Origin: Planctomycetota bacterium
GTDB taxonomy: Bacteria; Planctomycetota; B15-G4
NCBI GenBank assembly: GCA_029259725.1
Contig: JAJDER010000115.1
Location: forward strand, 1-34,472
DNA: 34,472 bases
Direction of reading: 5' to 3'
Shown: positions 1 to 6,064 of the stretch, piece after piece
Position numbering within the stretch: the first letter of the stretch is position 1
How the letters are laid out: each line of letters starts with the position of its first letter
Translations under genes and position numbers: made by a program
The notes under the pieces: model-generated
Database searches by the model: none
Told to the model about the DNA's origin: nothing
Seen by the model: only the letters and a program-made list of their open reading frames with translations

Positions 1-164
1 GCTGCGAGAACGATTGCGACGGCGATGGCATGGCCGACGCGTTCGCGATCGCCCTGGCCCTGGTCCCGGACCTGAACGGGAACGGCGTGCCCGATCGCTG
101 CGAGGGCGCCACGGCGATTCCGGACCCGCCCCAGGGCGAGATCGCGCCCGGCCCGCCGAACTAG
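1..164 (+). CDS. C-terminal end of a secreted protein with Ca-binding-type motifs (partial)
   Basis: The reading frame is open from base 3 to a TAG at 162-164, giving 53 residues; the 5' part lies outside the window. It contains two Asp/Asn-rich loops, CENDCDGDGMADAF and DLNGNGVPDRCE. The DxNxNGxPDxCE pattern recurs near the C-termini of many planctomycete and other bacterial surface proteins and resembles calcium-binding (EF-hand or thrombospondin-3-like) loops. The paired cysteines, one in each loop, could form a disulfide. After the loops comes a Pro/Gly-rich tail. This ending differs from the TTP-ending C-terminal module of the other secreted proteins in the window. The stop overlaps the stop of the convergent nucleotidyltransferase. 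The function of the whole protein cannot be told from this fragment. Confidence 0.75.
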   Translation, partial: CENDCDGDGMADAFAIALALVPDLNGNGVPDRCEGATAIPDPPQGEIAPGPPN

Positions 165-961
165 TCGTCGGCCGTGTCGTCGGTGTTGCCGGCCGGGCCG
201 TCGGCCGTGCCGCCGAACGCCGCGCGGGCCTGCGCGAACTGCTCGGCGTTGCCGATGTCGAACCAGCGCCCGGTGAGGGGCAGCGCTTCGACCTCGCCGC
301 GCCGCACGAGCCAGACCATCAGGTGACCGGGCGCATCCGGCGCGCCGCCCTCCGCGAGGTAGCGGTCGACCAGCGCGGGCAGCTCGGCCGGAAGCAGGTA
401 CACGCCGATGGAGGCCTTGGGCGTCGACGGGTGCAGAGGCTTCTCGCGCATGGCGAGCACACGGCCGTCGTCGTCGAGCTCGACCTCGTTGTAGGTGGCG
501 GGCGGGATCGGGGCGGGGATGTCGCGCACCAGCAGCAGCGGGCGTCGGCGCGCGAGGTAGTGGCCGGTGAAGCGGTCGAGGGGCTCGTCGAGCAGGTTGT
601 CGCCCGCGGCCACCAGGTAGCCGTCGGGGAGCGCGTCGTCGGCGGCGCCCATGCTGCGGAGCGCGAGCGCGAGGTCGGCGATGGCGCCCAGGTTGCAGCG
701 CTCGTCGCGCACACCGTCGCTCACCAGGCGCACGGGCAGTGAGGTCTCCAGGGTCGCGTGCCAGGTGGCGAACTCCGCCTCGAAGCGCCCGTTGGTCACG
801 ACGGTGACGTCCGACACATCGCCCGTGGCCTCGATCTGTCGCAGCAGCCGCGTGAGCAGCGGCACGCCGCCGACCTCCAGCAACGGCTTGGGCCGGTCAC
901 GCGTGAGCGGATACAGCCGGGTGGCGAAACCGGCGGCGAGCAGGACGGCGCGCAGGGACAT
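161..961 (-). CDS. Sugar-phosphate nucleotidyltransferase (NTP_transferase family)
   Basis: A 266-residue protein starting at ATG 961, where MSLRAVLLAAGFATRL gives the family start; the open frame continues upstream but does not look coding. The N-terminal Rossmann-type signature AAGFATRLYPLTRDRPKPLL matches the nucleotide-binding and catalytic loop of enzymes that join a sugar 1-phosphate to a nucleoside (usual form AAGxGTRLxPLTxxxPKPLL). AAGDN around residue 139 fits the metal and sugar-binding Asp. WFDIGNAEQF near the C-terminus is the usual closing motif. The protein has the catalytic domain only, with no left-handed beta-helix or acyltransferase extension. The substrate is not predictable. 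The C-terminal Gly/Asp-rich tail is low complexity. It is divergent from the Nramp-like gene, with 76 bases between starts. A TAGGAT element lies 32 bases upstream of the ATG. No Shine-Dalgarno is visible. Confidence 0.9.
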   Translation of the reverse strand: MSLRAVLLAAGFATRLYPLTRDRPKPLLEVGGVPLLTRLLRQIEATGDVSDVTVVTNGRFEAEFATWHATLETSLPVRLVSDGVRDERCNLGAIADLALALRSMGAADDALPDGYLVAAGDNLLDEPLDRFTGHYLARRRPLLLVRDIPAPIPPATYNEVELDDDGRVLAMREKPLHPSTPKASIGVYLLPAELPALVDRYLAEGGAPDAPGHLMVWLVRRGEVEALPLTGRWFDIGNAEQFAQARAAFGGTADGPAGNTDDTADD

Positions 962-993
962 GGGGGTGGATCGCACGGGCGGATGGGGCCAAG

Positions 994-999
994 ATCCTA
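994..999 (-). promoter_or_regulatory. Possible -10 element for the nucleotidyltransferase gene
   Basis: Read on the minus strand this is TAGGAT, 32 bases before the ATG at 961, in the short divergent gap 962-1037. No convincing -35 box is visible. The same TAGGAT sits 30 bases before the M28 peptidase start at 15602. Weak evidence. Confidence 0.25.
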
Positions 1000-1037
1000 C
1001 GCCGTGCGCGCTGTCCGTGCGCGTCTCCGAGGTGCTG

Positions 1038-2450
1038 ATGAGCGACGCCCATCGTCCCGACCACCGCGGCCTGCCCATGGTCACGCCGCCCGACCCGGCC
1101 GCGCTCGCCGCCGAGGCGGAGTGGTTGGCCCGGGTCGAGAGGCGCGCAGCGCCCGCGCGCTGGGCCGGCTACCTGCGACGCGGCGGGCCGGGGTACCTCC
1201 AGGCGGCGCTGACCCTGGGTGGCGGCTCGGCCTCGACCAGCCTGCTGGCCGGCGCCGCCTTCGGCTACGAGCTGTTGTGGGTGCCGTGGACGGCCATGCT
1301 GCTGGGCTTCTTCGTGCTCTCGGCCGTGGCGCACCAGACCCTGTCCACGGGGCAGCGCCCGTTCGCGGCCATGCGCACCCACGCCGGCCCGCTCTTCGCC
1401 TACGGCTGGGCGATCGGCGCCCTGCTCGCGTCGATCATCTGGCACTTCTCCCAGTACGCCCTGGCCTCGGCGCTGGTGGTCGACATCGGCGACGTGGCCG
1501 GCGTGTCCATCCCGCGCATGGCGGCCGGTGGGTCGATCCTGGTCTGGGCCGTGGTGACGTCGCAGATGTTCGCCAGCGAGTCGCGCTGGCGCGCGCGTTT
1601 CGACCGCGTGCTCAAGCTGCTCGTGTGGGGCATCGTCGCCTGCTTCGCCCTGGTCGTGGCCCGCACCGGCGTGGGCGACGTCGGCGCGCTCTTCGCGGGG
1701 TTGTTCTCGTTCAGCATTCCGGAAGACCGCGGCGACGTGTCGGGGCTCGGCCTGGTCATCTCCGGCCTCGCCGCCGCGGTGGTCGTGAACATGGTCTTCC
1801 TCTACCCCTACTCGCTGCTGGCGCGCGGGTGGGGGCGGCAGCACCGGCGCCTGGCGCGCTTCGACCTGCTGGCGGGCATGCTCGTGCCCTACGTGCTGGC
1901 GACGGGGCTGATGATCATCGCCACGGCCAACACGATCCATCTCGACCCGGAGTTCGCCGGGAGCCGACTGGCGCCGGTGGACGCCGCGCGCACGCTGGCC
2001 GGCCTGGTCGGCCCGGCCTGGGGCCGCGTGGTCTTCAACCTGGGCGTGCTCGGCATGGTGCTCAGCACGATCACGCTGCACATGGTCTGCGCCGCGTTCG
2101 CATGCAGCGAGATGTTCGGCTGGGACTTCGGGAGTCGACGCTATCGCCTGGCGTTGCTGCTGCCCGTCCCCGGCGTGCTCGGCTGCGTGTGGTGGAGCGC
2201 GCTGTCGATCTGGGTTGCCGTCCCGACCAGCATCATCAGCGGCCTGATGCTGCCCCTGGCCTACCTGGGCTTCGTGAAGCTGCAGCGCAGCGCCGCGTAC
2301 CTGGGCGAGGATCGACCGACCGGTGGACGCGGCGTGCTCTGGCTGGGAGCGATGGTGTTGGCCGTCGTGGTCCTCTCGACCTTCCTGATCTGGTATCTCG
2401 TCACCAAGGGGCCGGGGTACCTGGGACTGCTGCTGGGAGGCAACGCGTGA
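1038..2450 (+). CDS. Nramp-family-like membrane transporter with altered metal-site motifs
   Basis: A 470-residue integral membrane protein with about eleven hydrophobic segments. I chose ATG 1038 because GAGGT lies about 5 bases upstream; ATG 1077 is a possible alternative. GPGYLQAALTLGGGSAST (residues 51-67), followed by AAFGYELLWV, aligns with the first helix of Nramp (MntH) transporters, usually GPGxxxxxxxxDPGNxxT. The metal-binding DPGN is replaced by GGGS. In the helix-6 region the usual MPH unwound motif is also absent, and the protein reads NMVFLYPYSLLARG (about 251-264). Canonical Mn/Fe selectivity therefore cannot be assumed. The cargo may be another divalent cation or something else. 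The gene overlaps the following oxidoreductase by 4 bases (GTGA), so the two are probably co-translated. Confidence 0.8.
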   Translation: MSDAHRPDHRGLPMVTPPDPAALAAEAEWLARVERRAAPARWAGYLRRGGPGYLQAALTLGGGSASTSLLAGAAFGYELLWVPWTAMLLGFFVLSAVAHQTLSTGQRPFAAMRTHAGPLFAYGWAIGALLASIIWHFSQYALASALVVDIGDVAGVSIPRMAAGGSILVWAVVTSQMFASESRWRARFDRVLKLLVWGIVACFALVVARTGVGDVGALFAGLFSFSIPEDRGDVSGLGLVISGLAAAVVVNMVFLYPYSLLARGWGRQHRRLARFDLLAGMLVPYVLATGLMIIATANTIHLDPEFAGSRLAPVDAARTLAGLVGPAWGRVVFNLGVLGMVLSTITLHMVCAAFACSEMFGWDFGSRRYRLALLLPVPGVLGCVWWSALSIWVAVPTSIISGLMLPLAYLGFVKLQRSAAYLGEDRPTGGRGVLWLGAMVLAVVVLSTFLIWYLVTKGPGYLGLLLGGNA

Positions 2451-3676
2451 ACGCGCGACCGAAGCTGAACGTGGCCCTGGTGGGGGCGGGTTTCCTGGCG
2501 CGCACCCGCGCGCGTTGCTGGCGTCGCGTCTACGGCGTGGACGTCGAGCTTTCCGCCGTGGTCACGCGCGGCGCCCCCGCGGGCGAGGTCTTCGCGGTGG
2601 AGTTCGGCATCGGCAGGGCGGTGAGCGACCTGGACGCGGTGCTCGCGGATCGCGACGTCGACGTCGTCGACCTGTGCGTGCCCAACCACCTGCACCGACC
2701 GTTCACCGAGGCCGCGGCGGCCGCCGGCAAGGCGGTCCTCTGCACCAAGCCGTTGACGGCCTACGTGGGGCAGGATCACCCAGGCGACCCGACGACGCTC
2801 GACCCCGATGCCGTCGCCGCGACGGACCGCGCGGTCATGCTGCAACTCGCCCTGGCCGACGCCGAGGCCATGGTGGCCGCGTGCAAGGCCGGCAAGGTCC
2901 CGCTGCTGTACGGCGAGAACTGGCTCTTCGCGCCGGCCATCCGCCGCGCCTACGAACTGCTCGCGTCGAGCGACGGCGTGCTGCTCGAGATGCGCGGTCA
3001 CGAGGCGCATCGCGGCAGCCACTCCGCGTTCAGCAAGCAGTGGAACCACACCGGCGGCGGGGCCCTGCTGCGGTTGGGTGCCCACCCGATCGGAGCCATG
3101 CTGTGGCTCAAGCGACTCGAGGGGATGCGGCGTGACGGGCGGCCGGTTCGCGTCGTGTCGGTCACCGGCAACGTGGCCGATCCCAGTCGCCACGCCGGGC
3201 TCACGTCGTCCAACACCGCCGTCGCCACGGGTGGGCGCGGGGTGGAGAGCTTCGGGAACGTGAGCATGCACTTCGAGGACGGCAGCGTCGGCGTGGCCCA
3301 CGGCAGCGACCTGTCGCTGGGCGGCATGGAGAGCCGTCTGTCGCTGCTCTCCAGCAACAGCCACCTGGAGTGCTCGCTCAGTCCGCACGACCAGCTGCGC
3401 GCCCACGCGCCGGGGGACGGCACCTTCGGCACGGCCGTCCTGATGGAGAAGGCCTCCGGCCAGGCCGGCTGGAACACGCCCCTTCCCGACGAGGACGACA
3501 GCTCGGGGCAGCAGGCCATGCTCCAGGTCTTCGCCGAGGTCCTGGGCACGGGCGACCACGAGTTCGCCGCCGCCATCGGCTGCGACGGAGCGCTGGGCGC
3601 CGAGGTCGTCCGGATCGTGTACTCGGCGTACCTGTCGGCGGCCGAAGGGCGAGCTGTCGCCCTGGACAGGCCCTGA
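2447..3676 (+). CDS. Gfo/Idh/MocA-family oxidoreductase
   Basis: A 409-residue predicted cytosolic NAD(P)-dependent sugar or cyclitol dehydrogenase. It starts at GTG 2447, whose last two bases belong to the TGA of the upstream transporter gene, implying translational coupling. The N-terminal Rossmann motif is VALVGAGFLARTRAR (GAGFLA at 13-18). The family EKP-type motif appears as CTKPL (99-103), with the catalytic Lys retained. GGGALLRLGAHPIGAML around 203-219 is the second-domain signature. The His at 213 is kept, but the usual Asp of LLDLGxH is replaced by Arg (about 209), which may alter catalysis or substrate. Pairing with an Nramp-like transporter is unusual and suggests uptake and modification of one compound, but that is inference. 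Confidence 0.9.
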   Translation: MNARPKLNVALVGAGFLARTRARCWRRVYGVDVELSAVVTRGAPAGEVFAVEFGIGRAVSDLDAVLADRDVDVVDLCVPNHLHRPFTEAAAAAGKAVLCTKPLTAYVGQDHPGDPTTLDPDAVAATDRAVMLQLALADAEAMVAACKAGKVPLLYGENWLFAPAIRRAYELLASSDGVLLEMRGHEAHRGSHSAFSKQWNHTGGGALLRLGAHPIGAMLWLKRLEGMRRDGRPVRVVSVTGNVADPSRHAGLTSSNTAVATGGRGVESFGNVSMHFEDGSVGVAHGSDLSLGGMESRLSLLSSNSHLECSLSPHDQLRAHAPGDGTFGTAVLMEKASGQAGWNTPLPDEDDSSGQQAMLQVFAEVLGTGDHEFAAAIGCDGALGAEVVRIVYSAYLSAAEGRAVALDRP

Positions 3677-3784
3677 GCCCGGATCCCCGCAGCCTGAAGC
3701 GCAAGACCGGTGTGACCGCGGATCGGCGGTAGCATCGGGGAGCCGATCCGAAGTCCCGCCCCGATCGCCCTTAGGATGCACCCG

Positions 3785-4834
3785 ATGCGCGCCCTGCCCA
3801 CCGTCGTCGCCGCCCTGCTCCTGTCCGTCCTGGTCTCGCCGGTGACCGCCGCCGCTCTGGCGCCGAGGCCCGACGGCGCCACGGCCAGCGCCTCGTACCA
3901 GCTGGACTTCGAGGCCACCTGGAGCGCGGCCACCCATCCGGTCGGCTTCCCGCCCGCTCCGCACTTCTCGCCCTTGGTCGGCGGCACGCACGACGCCTCG
4001 TCCGGCTTCTGGGCCCCCGGCGCCCTGGCCACCACCGGCATCGAGCAGATGGCCGAGTTGGGCTCGACCAGCGCCCTCTCCAACGAGGTCAACGCCGCGG
4101 TCAACACCGGCAGCGCGGGGCAGGTGATCCTCGGTGGCGGCGTGGGCCTCTCGCCCGGCGGCGCCACCGCGTCCTTCACGGCCACCCTCGACCACCCGCT
4201 GGTCAGCGTGGTGACCATGATCGCGCCGAGCCCCGACTGGTTCCTGGGCGTGTCCGGTCTCAGCCTGCTGGACGGCGGCGACTGGGTCGACAGCGTGAGC
4301 GTGGACCTCTTCGCCTGGGACGCCGGCACCGACAGCGGCGCCAACTACACCTCGCCGGACCAGGACACCGATCCCGCGAATCCCATCACCCTGCTCACCA
4401 GTTCACCCTTCGACAACGGCACCAAGCTGGGCACCTTCACCTTCACGCGCACGGACACGCCCGGCGTCTTCACCGAGATCGGTCCGGGCCTGGCCGGAAC
4501 GCACGGCGTGCCCACGCTGAGTGGCACCGGCACGCTGGTGGCACTGGCGCCGTTCACGCTCGACCTCAGCGGCGCCCTCGAGAACAGCAGCACGGCGCTC
4601 GTGGTCGGCTTCTCCGTCGCTTCGGTGCCCTTCAAGGGCGGCACGCTCGTGCCGGTGCCGGACCTCGTCCTCGCCGGCCTGCCCACCGACGGCAGCGGCG
4701 CGCTCTCGCTCCCCGCGGCCCTGCCGGCCGGGGTTCCCGCCGGCGTGTCGCTGGTGTTCCAGTCCTGGACCACCGACGGCGCCGCGGTGAAGGGCCTCTC
4801 GGCGACCCAAGGCCTCTGCGCCGTGACGCCGTAG
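3785..4834 (+). CDS. Secreted spondin-domain protein with shared C-terminal module
   Basis: A 349-residue exported protein. The start at ATG 3785 gives a clean signal peptide (MRALPTVVAALLLSV, ending near AAALA) and places AGGA 8 bases upstream. ATG 3776 is in frame, but the AGGA overlaps it. Residues of about 32-215 match the Spondin_N domain: YQLDFEATWSAATHPVGFP, HFSPLVGGTH, APSPDWFLGVSGLSL and WDAGTDSGANYTSP are the characteristic blocks, including the W/DAGTDSG segment associated with calcium binding in F-spondin. The last 110 residues (about 240-349) form a separate beta-rich module with PFKGGTLVPVPDLVLAG and a terminal VTP. That module is also found in the FG-GAP protein and the serine protease of this window. 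Spondin domains are commonest in animal matrix proteins; bacterial versions are extracellular, with unknown ligands. A 7-bp stem (3734-3740 with 3759-3765) lies in the leader. Confidence 0.88.
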   Translation: MRALPTVVAALLLSVLVSPVTAAALAPRPDGATASASYQLDFEATWSAATHPVGFPPAPHFSPLVGGTHDASSGFWAPGALATTGIEQMAELGSTSALSNEVNAAVNTGSAGQVILGGGVGLSPGGATASFTATLDHPLVSVVTMIAPSPDWFLGVSGLSLLDGGDWVDSVSVDLFAWDAGTDSGANYTSPDQDTDPANPITLLTSSPFDNGTKLGTFTFTRTDTPGVFTEIGPGLAGTHGVPTLSGTGTLVALAPFTLDLSGALENSSTALVVGFSVASVPFKGGTLVPVPDLVLAGLPTDGSGALSLPAALPAGVPAGVSLVFQSWTTDGAAVKGLSATQGLCAVTP

Positions 4835-4849
4835 CGCCGTGACGCCGTG
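4818..4849 (+). repeat. 16-bp tandem duplication spanning a stop codon
   Basis: Two copies of GCGCCGTGACGCCGTA (4818-4833 and 4834-4849, 15 of 16 identical), followed by a partial third. The spondin-gene TAG (4832-4834) lies at the join, so a slip in this repeat could change the last residues of the protein. Confidence 0.6.
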
Positions 4850-4860
4850 ACGCGGTAGCG

Positions 4861-4883
4861 CGCGCGGGATTCAGACCCGCGCG
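4861..4883. terminator. GC-rich hairpin between convergent genes
   Basis: A perfect 8-bp inverted repeat, CGCGCGGG (4861-4868) and CCCGCGCG (4876-4883), with a 7-base loop ATTCAGA that contains the TGA (read on the minus strand) of the dehydrogenase gene. It lies between two convergent stops and could terminate transcription from both sides. There is no T-tract, so intrinsic termination is uncertain. Confidence 0.45.
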
Positions 4884-5911
4884 GTGCCCACCTTGGGCAG
4901 GAAGTCCGGCAGCCGCTGGGCCACGACGTCGGTGAACTCGGTCGTGCTCAGCTTGCCGGCCAGGTCCCGGGTGCACTCGCCGTCCTTGATCGCGCCCAGG
5001 ATCGACAGGCGCAGCGCGTGTCCGATCGGGTACTCGTCGAGGTGGTCGAGCAGCATGCCGAAGGCCAGCAGCATCGCCGTCGGGTTGCACAGGTTCTTGC
5101 CCGCGATGTCGGGCGCGGTGCCGCCCGCCGGGTCGAACATGGCCACCTTGATGTTGCGCACCACGTCGAACGCGAAGTTGCCCGACGCGCCCGTGCCCAG
5201 GCTGCCGACGAGTCCGCCGGCCATGTCGGACAGGAAGTCCCCGTACTCGTTGAGCACGAGCACGATCTGGAAGTCCTCGGGGTGCAGGATCACCTTGGCC
5301 AGCAGCGCGTCGAACAGCTCGCGCTTGTGCGGCACGTCGGGGTAGCCGGCCTTGACGTCGTCGACGACCTTCTCGAACAGGCCGTCGGTGGCCTTCTGGA
5401 TCGTGTACTTCGACGCGCTGGTGACGTGCAGGTGCTTCTTGCGCGCCAGCTCGAACGCGAAGGTGGCGGCTTGCGCCACGGGCTCGCGCTCGACCATCCG
5501 GATCGAGACCGCGCTGTCGCGTCCGACGAGCATGCCCGGGTCGTCGTAGGTCCCGCCCGTCGCCACGCGCACGATGTGGAGGTTCACGTCCTCCTTGAAG
5601 TTGCTGTCGATGCCCGGGATCGAGATCGCCGGCCGGTAGATCACGCTGAAGCCGCAGCGGCGCCGGATCAGCGCGTTGGGGCTGCGCGACCTTGTCACGG
5701 TCGGGTACTTGAGCGCGAGCCGCGTGTGCTCCATGGACTCGGCGGCTTCCTCGATGGCCAGATCGCCCCGGGCCTCGCGCGTCTCCAGGCTCCAGTCCAC
5801 CGGATGGAACTCGAAGTCGAGCGGCAGCGACTCGGCGATGGTGTGGATCGACTCGGCCAGCTCGGGACCGATGCCGTCGCCTCGGAGTTCGGTGATCGCG
5901 ATGGGCTTCAT
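4871..5911 (-). CDS. Isocitrate/isopropylmalate dehydrogenase-family enzyme, NAD-type, atypical
   Basis: A 346-residue cytosolic beta-decarboxylating dehydrogenase. ATG 5911 starts at MKPIAITELRGDGIGPEL, the family N-terminus; the upstream extension is Pro/Arg-rich and unlikely to be coding. Substrate residues of isocitrate dehydrogenase are present with E. coli Icd spacing: S77, N79, R83, R93, then R115 and Y122, K168, and the metal Asp pair D225 and D229 in NEYGDFLSDMAGG. The segment after R115 reads RVATGGTY instead of the usual RENTEDxY. The cofactor loop is AGGTAPDIAGK instead of HGTAPKYAG: the Asp-Ile pair predicts NAD rather than NADP, and the nucleotide-stacking His is replaced by Gly. 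It most likely acts on isocitrate or a related 2-hydroxy-acid. It is last in a minus-strand run, and no Shine-Dalgarno is visible. Confidence 0.88.
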   Translation of the reverse strand: MKPIAITELRGDGIGPELAESIHTIAESLPLDFEFHPVDWSLETREARGDLAIEEAAESMEHTRLALKYPTVTRSRSPNALIRRRCGFSVIYRPAISIPGIDSNFKEDVNLHIVRVATGGTYDDPGMLVGRDSAVSIRMVEREPVAQAATFAFELARKKHLHVTSASKYTIQKATDGLFEKVVDDVKAGYPDVPHKRELFDALLAKVILHPEDFQIVLVLNEYGDFLSDMAGGLVGSLGTGASGNFAFDVVRNIKVAMFDPAGGTAPDIAGKNLCNPTAMLLAFGMLLDHLDEYPIGHALRLSILGAIKDGECTRDLAGKLSTTEFTDVVAQRLPDFLPKVGTARV

Positions 5912-6064
5912 TCGAGGGGGCGGCTTCGGGGCAGGGAGGGGCGGGCGGAGCCAGCTGAAGCGGCGCCGTGGGTCGCGGGACCGGATCTTGGTGCCCAGCG
6001 ACGAATCACACAGGTTAAGGGGCGGGGCCCGGCGGGCCAAGGGTCCGACCGACACGAGTCCGGA

